Below are positions 33,385 through 44,326 of a stretch of 64,000 nucleotides of DNA, one piece after another. Location of the stretch: the NCBI GenBank assembly GCA_963920525.1, contig OY986435.1:176732266-176796265 (forward strand), read 5' to 3'. The stretch's first letter is position 1, and every line of letters starts with the position of its first letter. The DNA is from Dichetophora obliterata (lineage: Eukaryota > Arthropoda > Insecta > Diptera > Sciomyzidae). The notes beneath the pieces are model-generated. The model worked only from the letters and a program-made list of their open reading frames with translations, was not told where the DNA came from and made no database searches. Made by a program: the position numbers and the translations under genes.

Positions 33385-36017
33385 TCTTGTTATTACTTAC
33401 TTAGTTGGCACTGCAACCGTATTCTTGGCCTCATCTAAGAATTTGCGCCAGCCATTTCTGTCTCTCGCTTGCTGGCGCCAGTTGGAAATTTCAAGCTTCG
33501 TCAGGTTGTCCTCTACTTGATCTTTCCAACGAAAACGCGGTCGTCCTCTTCTGCGTTGACCGCCGCTGGGTACCGAATCGAATATTTTCTTCACTGGAGT
33601 ATCGTCTTTCATGCGCTGAACATGACCTAGCCAGCGAAGCCGCTCGACTTAAATGCGCTTGACTATGTCGATGTCAGCGTACAGCTCATACAGTTAGTTC
33701 ATCATTCCACCGTATTCGGTTCCCGCCATTGACGCAGATTGGTCCGTTGATCTTACGAAGAATCTTTCTCTCGAATGCTCCTAAAGTCTTTTCATCTGAA
33801 CTGCTCAGCGTCCAGGTTGTGATGCATAAAGTAGGACGAGCAGTAGGAGAGCATGATTCCCGTTCGTTTACCTTTCAATTACCTACTGAGCCCAAAGAAA
33901 CAACTGTTGGCACGAGTTATTCTTCGTTTGATCTCAATGCTGATGTCGTTGATTGAGTTTATGCTGGATCCCAGATAGATGAAGTCCTTCACAACATCGA
34001 AGGAAGTATTGTCAACTGTAACGTGGGTTCCAAGACGCAGGGACTGTTTGTTTGTTGACACCAAGTATTTCGTCCTATCTGCATTCACTGCCAGACGCAT
34101 TCGACTTGACTCTTTTTCTTATCTGGAGCATTCTTGTAGAATATTGTGCCACTACGTCTCAGATCAACAGCTCGGATGATCTTTTCCATCATTAGGTTGA
34201 AAAAGTTGCACAATAAGGAATCACCTTGTCTGAAACCTCGTTTGGTAACAAATGGTGGGGAAAGGTCCTTCCCGATTTTAACTGCGCTGCTGGTGTTGAT
34301 CAGTGTCATTCTGCAAAGTCTTACGAGGAATACCAAACTCAGACATGGTGGATTACAGGGCTTCCTTATTGGGCTTTCGAAGGCGGCTTTGTAGTCGACA
34401 AAAAGATGGTGGGTGTCAACTTGTTTTTCTTCAGTCTTCTCCAAGATTTGTCGTAGCATGAAAATCTGGTCGATGGTGGACTTTCCAGGTCTGAAGCCGC
34501 ACTGATAAGCCGCAATCAGTTCGTTTACAATGGGCTTCAATCTTTCACATAAAACGCTCGACAAGACCTTATATGCGATATTAAGAAGGCTTATCCCACA
34601 TTAATTGGCACAAATAGAGGAATCGTCTTTCTTGTGGATTGGACAGAGCACACTGAGATTCCAATCGTTCGGAATGCATTTTTCCGACCATATTCTGCAT
34701 AGAAACTCGTGAATGCATAGAGCTTCGCAATAAAGCTTCGCCTCTATTCTTAACAGTTCAGCAGGTAAGCTATCAGCTCCCGCGGCTTTGTTATTTTTAA
34801 GCCGAGCTATAGCTGTCAGAACTTCATCATAGTCGGGCAGCGGAACCTCGACGCCGTCATCCGTTATTGGGGTTTCCGGAATATCATCTCTATTGGCGGG
34901 ATTGTTGTCAGCATGGCCATTTAGAAGCTAAGAAAAGTGTTCCCTCCATAACGTCAGTGTACTCTGAACATCTCTCACTAGATTGCCGTTTTTATTCTTG
35001 CAGGAAGAGGCCCCGGTTTGAAAACCATCGGCAAGGCGTCTAATTTTTTCAAAAAATTTTCGGGCCTCAATCCTGGCACCATACATCTCAATCTTCTAAT
35101 GCTCGCGCTTTTCTGTCTCCCTTTTTTCCCGCCTGAAAATAAGTCTCTCTTTCCTCCTCTTCTTTTCGTATCGGTCCTTAACTGCACGCGTTACAACCGA
35201 CTGCAGGGTTGCTCTGTAGGCGGCGTCTTTCTCTGAAGTGGCATCGCGACACTCCTGGTCGTGCCACTGGTTTCGGCGAGGACGGTGGTAGCCAATCACC
35301 TCTTGAGCAGCCGCACGCATGGAGTGAGAGTCGAGTGGCAAAAGCTTCGGCTGTCTGCTTCGAATGCAGCTTGTCGACGTCTAGCTTTCTCTGTGTAGGG
35401 TTGCGTGCATTCTAAGCTGCGCACAGATGTGTACGGATCTTGGCTGCGAAAAGATAGTGATCCGAGTCAATGTTTGCACCATGGATCGTGCTTACATACA
35501 ATACACTGGAATAGTGCCTTCCGTAGATCAATACGTGATCGATTTGATTTCTAATTTTTTATCAGGGGACATCCAGGTGTCTTTATGAATATTAAGTTGC
35601 TTGAAACGAGTGCTACTTACGACTACGTTTCGTATTGCGGCGAAGTAAATCAGCCTCATTCCGTTATCGGAAGTGTTTTGTCGTAGAGTCTGAACTTTCC
35701 GACTGTGGGACCAAATACATTTTCCTTGCCCACCTTAGCGTTGAAGTCATCAAGCCCGATTTGTGCGTCGTGACGGAGGCAGCGCTCGTAAGCATTTTCA
35801 AGGCGCTCGTAGAAAATTTCCTTGGTCTCATGGTCCTTGTCTTCTGGCGGAGCGTGCGCACATATTAGTCTTATATTAAAAAATTTAACCTTGATGCGGA
35901 TTATGGCAAGCCGTTCGTTCATGGGTGTGAAACGCAGGACGTGGGGCTGTAATCACTTGCCAACTAAAAATCCGCATCCAAACTCGTGCTTCTCTGCATG
36001 GCCGCTGTAGTAGATAT
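33385..36017 (-). pseudogene. RTE-like LINE, copy 1, 5'-truncated and broken
   Basis: Minus-strand order: endonuclease part (MNERLAIIRIKVKFF, AHAPPEDKD), a connector with KDRYEKKRRKERLIFRR, RT palm motifs (CGFRPGKSTIDQIF, THHLFVDYKAAFES, RGFRQGDSLLCNFF), and the C-terminal block (GGQRRRGRPRFRWKDQVEDNL). Compared with 49967-53098 it keeps the connector segment missing there, but lacks about 70 bp that encode the catalytic YADD box, so its RT is inactive. Many frameshifts. The 3' end is TAAGTAAGT-like repeats, not poly(A). The 5' end stops inside the endonuclease near 36017. Confidence 0.82.
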
Positions 36018-36355
36018 CACAAATATATACTACAAATATCTTCTTAAGGATGTAGTCTGGTGCTCGAGTCTTAGAAAATCTGTTTTTAATGTATTTCAAA
36101 TGTACAATGTATTGAAAGTATGCTGTAAAAATTTCAAATCAAAATTCAAAATATTATCGAAGTTATGCCACATATAACACAGTTATAGTGGCGTTTTTAT
36201 CGAAACAACTTTTTTTCGGCCAGGGTGTTTTAAAAAATGCTATCGAGGCGATTGGACTGAAATTTTTATATGTTATTTTGCACATCATTGGCTCTCGCAG
36301 GTATTAGAATTACACATTTTTAATAGCTTTTTCCTATTGTGTTCGCCGAGGTCGG
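36018..36355. other. Non-coding stretch
   Basis: No gene recognised. Confidence 0.5.
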
Positions 36356-36357
36356 TC

Positions 36358-36432
36358 AGCCTTTGTAGTCTAGTTAAGTGTGCGCTAGACTATCAACTAA
36401 GAGGCCCGCGGTTTGAATCCGGGTTCGAGCAT
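36358..36432 (+). tRNA. tRNA-like sequence, possible SINE head
   Basis: A-box TAGTCTAGTTAAG (from 36366) and B-box GGTTTGAATCC (36410-36420) at normal spacing. Four of five T-stem pairs can form (CGCGG/CCGGG). The acceptor stem is poor. The sequence differs from the other tRNA-like cores in the window. A SINE body may follow but its end was not found. Confidence 0.45.
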
Positions 36433-36947
36433 GGTTCTTTTCGCTTTCTTTGTTCTTTACTACATTTAAGAATTATTGAAGCAAAAACTCCACGGCTAAA
36501 TTGTGGAAAATAATGAGGTAAAAGGACAAAAACAACTAATTGCCTCGGTTTTAAGCAAATGAAATCACGTTTGCTCCACCTAATCGATAATTCACGTATG
36601 GTGCCAATAAGTTATTCCTCTAATAATCTATCCCTTTTTTTATCCCAACGTGATTTTTGAAAATTTATCTTTAGAAGTCCGCCATTTTTTTATTTTTAGA
36701 TGAAAATTTTAAATCTACTACCTGCCAGAATGACAAGTCTACAAAACAGTAATTTATTTATTTACTAGCAGGCCACTGGACGTTTTTTATCAATCTCCTC
36801 AACTCCTTAAAGACTGGACAATTTTTTTACACTGTGCTCATTTTTACCTATGTTTTATTTTGACTATTTTTATGTGATACGGTTAATTTTGCGACATCCG
36901 ACTTAGTGATGCCATATGGCATCATCGTCCTTATTGGGTTAAGACAA

Positions 36948-37275
36948 TACACACCAAAGAAATAAAATATGTTATTTTTTCTTTTGTTTTCTTTTGTTTG
37001 GAGCGCCTCTCTGCATTTACATGTACCTCAATTGTCGCCTTGCTCGAGGCCAAGATTCATTTATACGGTTGTGGCACTTGAGAGAAATGCACTCTTTTTC
37101 CGTCTTTGCTTGAACTGTCACTGTGCTTTTCTTTGTTCTATGTATTCATTTTCTTGATTTCTTTTCATCCATTCTGACAGTTCGACCGAGCTCACTCTCA
37201 AGTGCCACAACCTTATAAATGAGCCTGGCTCGAACTTTAATTGTTCACTTCAATTTTATATAATAGTATAGATAT
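36948..37275 (+). repeat. Dispersed repeat pair member with internal foldback
   Basis: The start (CAAAGAAATAAAA..., TTGCCTTGCTCGAGGC) and end (CACTTCAATTTTAT.TAATAG) recur at 38044-38450. Inside this copy, TCATTTATACGGTTGTGGCACTTGAGAG (in two parts, 37043-37085) pairs with its complement at 37190-37235, forming a foldback of about 190 bp that the other copy lacks. Confidence 0.5.
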
Positions 37276-37281
37276 AGATTT

Positions 37282-37638
37282 GTCTGCAGAGAGGTGACGA
37301 CCGAACAGAAAAATTAATTCAATTGAAAAAACTTTTCTGTCTGAGCTGGAATTGAACCCGGGCTACCGCGGTTCTTTAGCTTAAGGCCACGCACTATACC
37401 CACTAGGCTACGGGCGCCACCAATGGCAACCCTCTGCAGACAATGGCAAACCTCAGAGAGTAAAAATTGCCATGTAAAGCTTCGTGAGAACATAAGCCGT
37501 TCGGAATCGGCATAAAACACGTAGGTCCAGTTCTCGGTCATTTGTAATTAAACATTTAATAACGCACACAACACAATTGATCAATAGAAGCTAGGTCAAA
37601 GTCCTTACAAGGGCTGAAATGGCCAGTTTATTTTTTTT
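37282..37638 (+). mobile_element. tRNA-derived SINE, copy 1, with inverted 5' part
   Basis: Flanked by an exact 15-bp target duplication, TATAGATATAGATTT (37267-37281 and 37639-37653). The body runs forward from about 37432 to the T-rich tail GGCCAGTTTATTTTTTTT. The tRNA head (37282-37417) is in reverse orientation: B-box complement GGAATTGAACC at 37348-37358 and A-box complement near 37400-37410. CTCTGCAGAC occurs at both edges of the inverted part. The related copy at 48363-48693 shows the uninverted order. This is what twin priming would produce. Confidence 0.82.
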
Positions 37639-37653
37639 TATAGATATAGATTT

Positions 37654-37899
37654 ATTTCTTTTGTTTCAGATGACTTTAGGTGCCGTTATCATCCGAGTCA
37701 GCAACACACATTTTGTTGTGTCATTTTGGACGTTAAAAAATTTTTTAAAAAACTAGTCAAATAAAAGATTTTTTTTGTACTGTTTAAGATGTTAATATCT
37801 AATAACAAAAATTAAAACCATTGTATTTTATATTCTTATAAAATAAATTTCCAAAATAAACCTTGAAAATTAGGCCGGAGCACCAGACTACATTCTTAA
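37654..37899. other. Short AT-rich gap between repeats
   Basis: Nothing recognised. Confidence 0.4.
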
Positions 37900-38044
37900 G
37901 GGCCCGTTTATAGTGGTCGCTTATTGCTGAACCGAACCGAACTGAAACTCAAAAACGCATTGGGGCAAAAGAGGTGCTGCAAGTCATGCACTCAATGTTT
38001 TTTTCGGCTCGGCTAAGCAATAAGCTTTCACTATAAACGCGGGC
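37900..38044. mobile_element. Small MITE, 145 bp
   Basis: Ends GGGCCCGTTTATAGTGGTCG and the complement GCCCGCGTTTATAGTGAAAG match over about 35 bp, through GCTTATTGCT.A.CCGA.CC. The CG.GTT(T/C)ATAGT core resembles the 43661-44326 family, so it may be a diverged or solo relative. No coding. Confidence 0.6.
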
Positions 38045-38450
38045 AATACATGTCAAAGAAATAAAAAGTTTTTCTTATATTATTGGTGCGCCCCTGTGCA
38101 TTTATATACATCTCACTTTTTGCCTTGCTCGAGGCTCATCTGTTTTTTTTTGAGTTGTTAAAATAAAATAAAGCTTATAATAAAAAGAAAAGAAAAGACG
38201 GCAACATTGGGTTTATTGATACTCTCGCAACACAGCCGTGTGAAAAGAAAACGATTAAGCAATGCGTGGCAGCTGGGATTATTTCTTGGAAATCTTATTA
38301 TTAAAATTTCGAAAAAAATAAGCCCTAAATAATGGTGTATCACAAAAATTATATTTTAAAACTTTTTATTAAAACCGGCCAGTACTTTTGAAATAAAGTG
38401 GGAACACCAAATTTGCACTTCAATTTTATGTAATAGAATATGTGTGCATT
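38044..38450 (+). repeat. Dispersed repeat pair member
   Basis: Shares its start (CAAAGAAATAAAAAG, TTGCCTTGCTCGAGGC) and end (CACTTCAATTTTATGTAATAG) with 36948-37275. No coding, and superfamily unknown. Confidence 0.45.
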
Positions 38451-40291
38451 TTTCTCAACTTTCCACTGGTAGCTCAAATAAAATCAAATAAAATCTTAAA
38501 AATTATTAATTTTTCCACCATTTTGAATTCAATAAAATTCCTTTTGCGATATATTCCATATAAATCAAAATTAAATTTTGCTTTTCAATAAAGTGTTATA
38601 ACAATAACTCTCAAAACATATTCAAAAGCTCCCTTTTCTGCTTTAATCCCCGGCACATGTCAAGCATTTGTTTGCCAAAATTTTCCTTAATTTAATTTTT
38701 TTGTACATAATTTTGAGGTAATTTTGTAAGAAGATGAAACAATAGTGAAATCAGTCACGCAAAACAATCAATAAAGAATCAATTCCGTTGATTTAACAAG
38801 AAAAAGTTTCGTGAAATTTGTAATTTTCAACCCAAACATTTCTCAGAAGAAGTTCATGTTTTTGGCATAATTTTGTGAAAATATTTAGGTATTTAACAAC
38901 GGAACTTAAAAGAGAAACAGACGGATGCCCACAATTATTTTTTTATTTTGTATATTAAATATTTATTTTTTAGCCTTCTACCACACATTCCTCCGTCCAT
39001 TGAGTAGTAAGCTCAGAGAACAGCTTTTTTGACATTAAACTAAGCTGTGGTTTCTGCTTTGTGGCTCTACGGTGGTTGTTGTAACAGAAGCTATGGGAAA
39101 GTAGCTGCCGTGTTCTCTATTTCAACAGCACCTGCTGCAATGTTTTACTGCTGTCTGGCGGCCTATTTGCTTGTCTGACTTTTTATTGATTTTGCCATAT
39201 CAATTGGTACTTTTCAATTGCTGCTTGTCTGGGGAATTTCGATGTTTTTTGTTAACAGCTGATTAAAATCGTTTTGTAGACTGGAAAATCTATCTCGTTT
39301 CATTGCGCTTGAGTTGTTGAAATTCAAGATCTTTCTTTCAATTTGTAGTTGTTGACTTAAAATTTCAATTGAAATGCAACAAGCTGCTACGAAACACATT
39401 TATAATGGCATAAATAGGTCTTGTATTCCTTATTTGTAGTTTGTTTTAAATTTTTGGTTAAAACTTTTATGGTACGTGACTATAGTTTCTGCCAATTATT
39501 ACTTCGAATCTACCTACTTTTTGATTTCTTATCTTTTATGTATTTTAGGCAAACATTTACCAAGGCTTATCGCCATAAAGATAAATTTCTAAAAGATAAT
39601 AAAAGAAAATTGGCGTCTTATTTACCTTGATAATGAATGTTTTATAGGTATATAGGAAAGTGTTTTATAGGTAAAAAGCTAAAGTGTATGTATTTTTATT
39701 GCGAAGTAATAAGCAACAAAGTTTTAACATTTAAAAAAATGAATATTTCCAATAAAACTCACACTCTCTTTAATTGTTGTTGTTAATAAAAGTTTTATTT
39801 GTTGGTGATTTTGAAATTACTTTTTAAAAAGGCATTAAAAATACTTTTGAGTTTCATAGCTAATAAGTTAAGTGCTAAAAGTTAAACATTTATTTGACTT
39901 AGTAAGGATTGCAATGACAGTTGTTAAAATGCAATTAAATTGAGTTAACCCTCTACTGCACGCATTATGATCCATCTAAAAAAAATAATTTTTTTGTTGG
40001 ATTTATATTTGAAATGGAATAATTAGATACGCAAACAAAATTTTTTTCAAAAAAGTAGTTCCGCTTCTATTAGAAGTCGAAGGAATGCGTGATTTCATGA
40101 GTTTTACATGCACAATTAAAAAACAATGGCATAAACATTAATCAATAGACTATAAATACTATAAAAAATTTTATAAGTAACCTTACTTACACGTTACTTA
40201 GAGGAACCAATGTTTTATTTTAAAACTATCTGTTTTTCTGAATTAAAAAAAAAAAAACAACACGCACTGATAAACTAAGCTGAGACTTTCT
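38451..40291. other. AT-rich non-coding stretch
   Basis: No gene recognised. Several short open frames, the longest under 75 codons, with no recognisable motif. Confidence 0.5.
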
Positions 40292-40789
40292 TAAAGCGTC
40301 TCCACACTATATGTTTCATACATAAGGACACGTCAAAAATTGCAAATGGTTTTCAGCTACAGATAGTGTGGAACATGTGAAACTGTAGTTTTGAAATGTC
40401 GTCTGTAAATTTTTGAGTTAAAACCGTCTCTAATTTCGAATGTTTTTTCATCTGTACAATATGCAAGTTTGATAAATTTAAAAAATTTTTTTTGTGAGAA
40501 TGGAAGAAAATGTAATTTTTAAGATATTTATATTATCTTTAAAGACAATACAAGATAAGAAAATGAATTAATTTTTAGTTTGAATGGTCAAAAAAGGACA
40601 CTGTAGAGCTTTACGGCTAACAAAAATTTCAAAAGCTGTTTTTTATTTTTAAATGACGTATCAGATAGTGTGGAGACAAAAGAAAAAAGCTGTCTGACAA
40701 AAACTTAATTTTGACACACAGATGAAATTCGGTATATAATTTTTATTGAATTGTCATCTGTATGAGACCTATGGTATGGGGGCACCTTT
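40292..40789. mobile_element. Possible MITE with diverged inverted repeats
   Basis: The left TAAAGCGTCTCCACACTATA and the complement of the right end (TAAAGGTGCCCCCATACCATA), each followed by GT.TCATACA, align over about 30 bp with several mismatches. ATAGTGTGGA and complements recur inside at about 40370 and 40665. No coding. Confidence 0.45.
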
Positions 40790-42613
40790 AGCAGCTGTGT
40801 AAAAAAAAAGATACAACAAAATTCTCCACACATTAACAAGCGTCTACTAATGCATTTTAATAACTGTTCTTGTTTGTAACTTTTAATATTTGTTCGAAAT
40901 TAGAATATAAAAATGAAAAGCCATACATGACTTCGTGTGCAGTAGAGGGCTACTTTAACTGCTCTCTTTTTTTTGCTCTCAATAAAACATCACAAAGCTA
41001 AGTTTTTTAAAGTCGAAAATTAATAAATAGGACTAAAAAAAAATTACATGTAAAAATTTATTTGTGATGGTTAAAAAAGGTCATCTTAACCCTTTACAGA
41101 GCAAGTGCGTATTTTTCGGTAAGTATGTATCATATAAAGTGATAAAGATGATGATTTTAATATGATAAACCAAATTGATAACTAATTTGTTCAAATCATT
41201 CGGATTTTATTTGAAGTAAAAACGAGTGTTATAATAAAATTTCTGAACACGCTTTTGGCTAAAAACTCACATTTTTTTCGTATTTTTTTTTTTTTTTTTG
41301 TTTTTGGTGTTCTGGTTACATAGTCAGATAAAGGGTTATTCATTGAAATATTTAATGAGTTCCAATATATCACTTCAAAAAATTAAACAAATTTTTGTCC
41401 CTCCTCATGGCCCAATTCGGGTGCCAGAATAAGGATTTCACCTTTTCTCTGTAATAATAAATAATAATTAATTTTAAAAGATATTCTTCATAATAGTACC
41501 ACATAAGAAGAATTTTCCCAAAGAAAAATCGTCTTAATTCTGTAGAGAAAGTTTTATTTAAACTTATCAAACATTAATAAACCAGTGGTAAATGATAGAC
41601 ACATGACGTAACCAGTTATCTCTTAAATACAATGTAGCTGCGAGGCCTCCAAAGCTTGTTAACAATTCTCAATTACATTTGTTCAGACATGGCCGTTAAA
41701 ACACTGATGGAAAAAATATCCTTAAATTCCACAAAATTGAGTATGAACAATGGCTTCAAATTTTGCAAATAAGTTTGAACTTTACTATGCACTCGAAGCT
41801 AGGAAATGGGTAAAAAGAACTAAAAATTCCGCCCATCTCCCATACGAAGGAATCATAACAGTTGAACATTAATAAATTAAAAAAGAAAATTATGTTCAAA
41901 CTTGATTACATTTTGGTAATAAATAAAAAGGAGTTTCAAATGTGAAATATGTGAAAAAATTTAAGTTCAAACTTGATTGTATTTTGGTAATAAATAAAAA
42001 GGAGTTTCAAATGTGAAATATTTGGATAAAAACCACGACTTATAAAAGTGACGTCATAAAATAATAAAAAATTCAAGACCTAAAAAGAACAAAATTACGG
42101 CCGTGGGGTATTTCACTTCTGGTTCAGGCGAACATAATTCCCTATTAGTTTGTTTTCACTCTGTTCATTACTAAGTAATGTTTTGAAAAAACTAGAGAAA
42201 AATTATCTTTGACTGGCCGAAGCTAAACTACCTCCACAGCCGTGACGACATCACGTTTGTACACTAGGGCGTATCGAAAAATTTATATCGTATTCTAAGA
42301 GGTTTCAAAAGTTGCATTGGGTCGTAAAGATCTCCCAAAAAAATTTTAAAGAAAAATAAGGATGTCTTCCTCTCCCACAAGGAAAAAGTTGTTTTTTAAG
42401 AAAAGCAGTAAAAAATCACGATCTCAAAATGCTTTAATGCTTTAACAGTAATCGAGAAAAATTATGGTTTTTTTATTTATCTTGTTTTATTATTATTTTA
42501 TATGTATACTTAAAAAGTAATTTAAAATTTAAATTTTAGTTAACAAAATAAAAATACATTTTTAATATGGCAAAAATATAATGCATAATATAAATACATA
42601 ATTCGAATTTATT
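40790..42613. other. AT-rich non-coding stretch
   Basis: No gene recognised. It contains a 71-bp tandem duplication listed separately. Confidence 0.5.
41894..42030 (+). repeat. Tandem duplication, 71-bp unit, two copies
   Basis: GTTCAAACTTGATTACATTT at 41894 recurs at 41965 with near-identical following sequence (GGTAATAAATAAAAAGGAG, TTTCAAATGTGAAATAT). Confidence 0.85.
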
Positions 42614-42868
42614 ATATCTGTAGCGTTTTATAATAACATCTTAAGTTTAAATATCATGTTCCGAGAAATCTTGATTCAAAATTTTCAACCGCCATACAAA
42701 TTTTATGAAAAGGCGTTTTGTTTTTGGGCCATAACTTATAGCTATGGTCATGCTAGAAGCTCCAGATTTTGTGTGGTTATAGTGCTATATGCGTAAAACA
42801 CAGCAACATCAATAACTCAGATATGCCTTAAGTCGATTTAAGATGTTATTATAAAACGCCACAGATAT
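42614..42868. mobile_element. MITE, ATATCTGT-ended, copy 1
   Basis: The left ATATCTGTAGCGTTTTATAA and the complement of the right end (ATATCTGTGGCGTTTTATAA) match over about 35 bp. The 255-bp unit recurs at 53131-53385 with the shared core GGTCATGCTAGAAG.TCCAG and similar ends. TA flanks are possible. No coding. Confidence 0.7.
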
Positions 42869-43660
42869 ATTTAAAATAAATAGAATTTTCAAAGCACAAG
42901 GTATGCGCAAACCTGTGTAGTAGTAATATATACTGGCTCTGTAGCTACACGCATCTGTATTCTCTATTGTATTTATCTTACTAAAAAAACCAATCAAACA
43001 ACAAACTACAAAAATAAAAGCAACTGATGTGTATAAATAAATGTACATTTTACATGCATATTAATGACAACAAACACAAAAGCAGCAACAACAAACGACA
43101 CGATTGCAAACCAAACCAACAACCACAAAAACAAACACAACAACAAACATATCAACAAAAATGGCCGCATTCAGCGCAGACAACTGTTGTGAACTGTAAT
43201 GGTAGCGCTACCTTAGTTCACGATGTTTTTCTCTGAATGTGTTGCTACTCTACACGTCAGAAGTTAGATTCAATTTAAATTTTATATAAATTTAATTCAA
43301 TTGCAAAGGTTTCTCACTTAAATTTACTGCGTTCTTTCTGCGTTTATTAATTTAACAGCGTCAGTAATAGCATCTGACAGTGAAGCAAACAGTTGTGTTC
43401 ATGTAGCATAGAATTTGTTCGCTCGATTAAAAGGCGTTCGCTACTTTATCAGTCTTTGTTAGCGCTACCAAATTTGTACCATTCAGCGAATTTTTACACA
43501 ACAGTTGCCAACTGTTGTATACGCTGAATGCGGCCAATAACAAATGCAAAGCAGCTACTGAAGCTGCTTGTGTGTATAACTTTTCTCATACGAATATATG
43601 GATTGTTTTCTTCTTAGACTTTGCTATTTTGTGACTTTATTACAGAAGTGACAAACCTTA
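42869..43660. other. Non-coding stretch
   Basis: No gene recognised. A CAACAA-rich tract lies at about 43080-43160. AATGGCCGCATTCAGCG (about 43160) and its complement near 43530 (CGCTGAATGCGGCC) bracket about 370 bp, with ACAACTGTTG... beside each, so this is possibly another small foldback. Confidence 0.45.
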
Positions 43661-44326
43661 GGCCGCGTTCATAGTGGACGCTTTGGCTGAAGCTGATGCA
43701 TAAAGCTGCTTTGTCAAGCTTTTTTGATCATAGTGAACGCTTATTCAACGCTGCATAAAGTAGCTTATTGCGCTTATTGGTGTTCATAGTGCGCGCTTTA
43801 TGCTTATGGCTGATATGCTTTGTTTTCATTTGTCTCTTTGGAAAATATTGTCCTCAATTGCGTTTTGCAAAGTAAAATTTTTTGTTTAATGAGTATGTAG
43901 ATTCGCGATGATCACCAATGAAAGATCAAATCAATAACAAACAAAAGTTCAAAGGAACTTGAAAACACAAAGCATAAAAACGGTGGAAAGTTCAGCACAA
44001 AAAGTATCCAATAAGAAAGCAAGAACAACAAAAACTATGTAAACAAACGAGATAGAATACACAAGCGCATACAACTGAAAAGCACCACAAAAGGACCACA
44101 ACGCAACAACAACACAACAACGGTTAAAACTTCAGCACAAAAAAAATCAACGAAAATATTGTTACGAGATGGAAAGATAAGCGCTGAAAAGCATTTGAAA
44201 TTAAGCTTTATGCTAGCTTTATGCTAGCACTATGAACGCTTTGAGCTTTTTCCATATGATTATACACAAAGCGTTTTTCAGCTAAATCTCTCGGCTAAGC
44301 TAAAAGCGTTTACTATGAACGCGGCC
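43661..44326. mobile_element. PIF/Harbinger-type MITE, complete copy
   Basis: Ends GGCCGCGTTCATAGT and ACTATGAACGCGGCC are perfect complements. TTA flanks both sides, a 3-bp duplication typical of PIF/Harbinger. Near each end AAAGC.TTATGC and ATAGTG.ACGCTT recur as subterminal repeats. Related truncated copies lie at 49159-49440 and 55730-56182. No coding. Confidence 0.75.

Noticed and set aside
37282..37638. Foldback or TIR element containing a tRNA
   Set aside because: GTCTGCAGAG/CTCTGCAGAC looked like terminal repeats, but exact target duplications and the second copy show a SINE with a 5' inversion.
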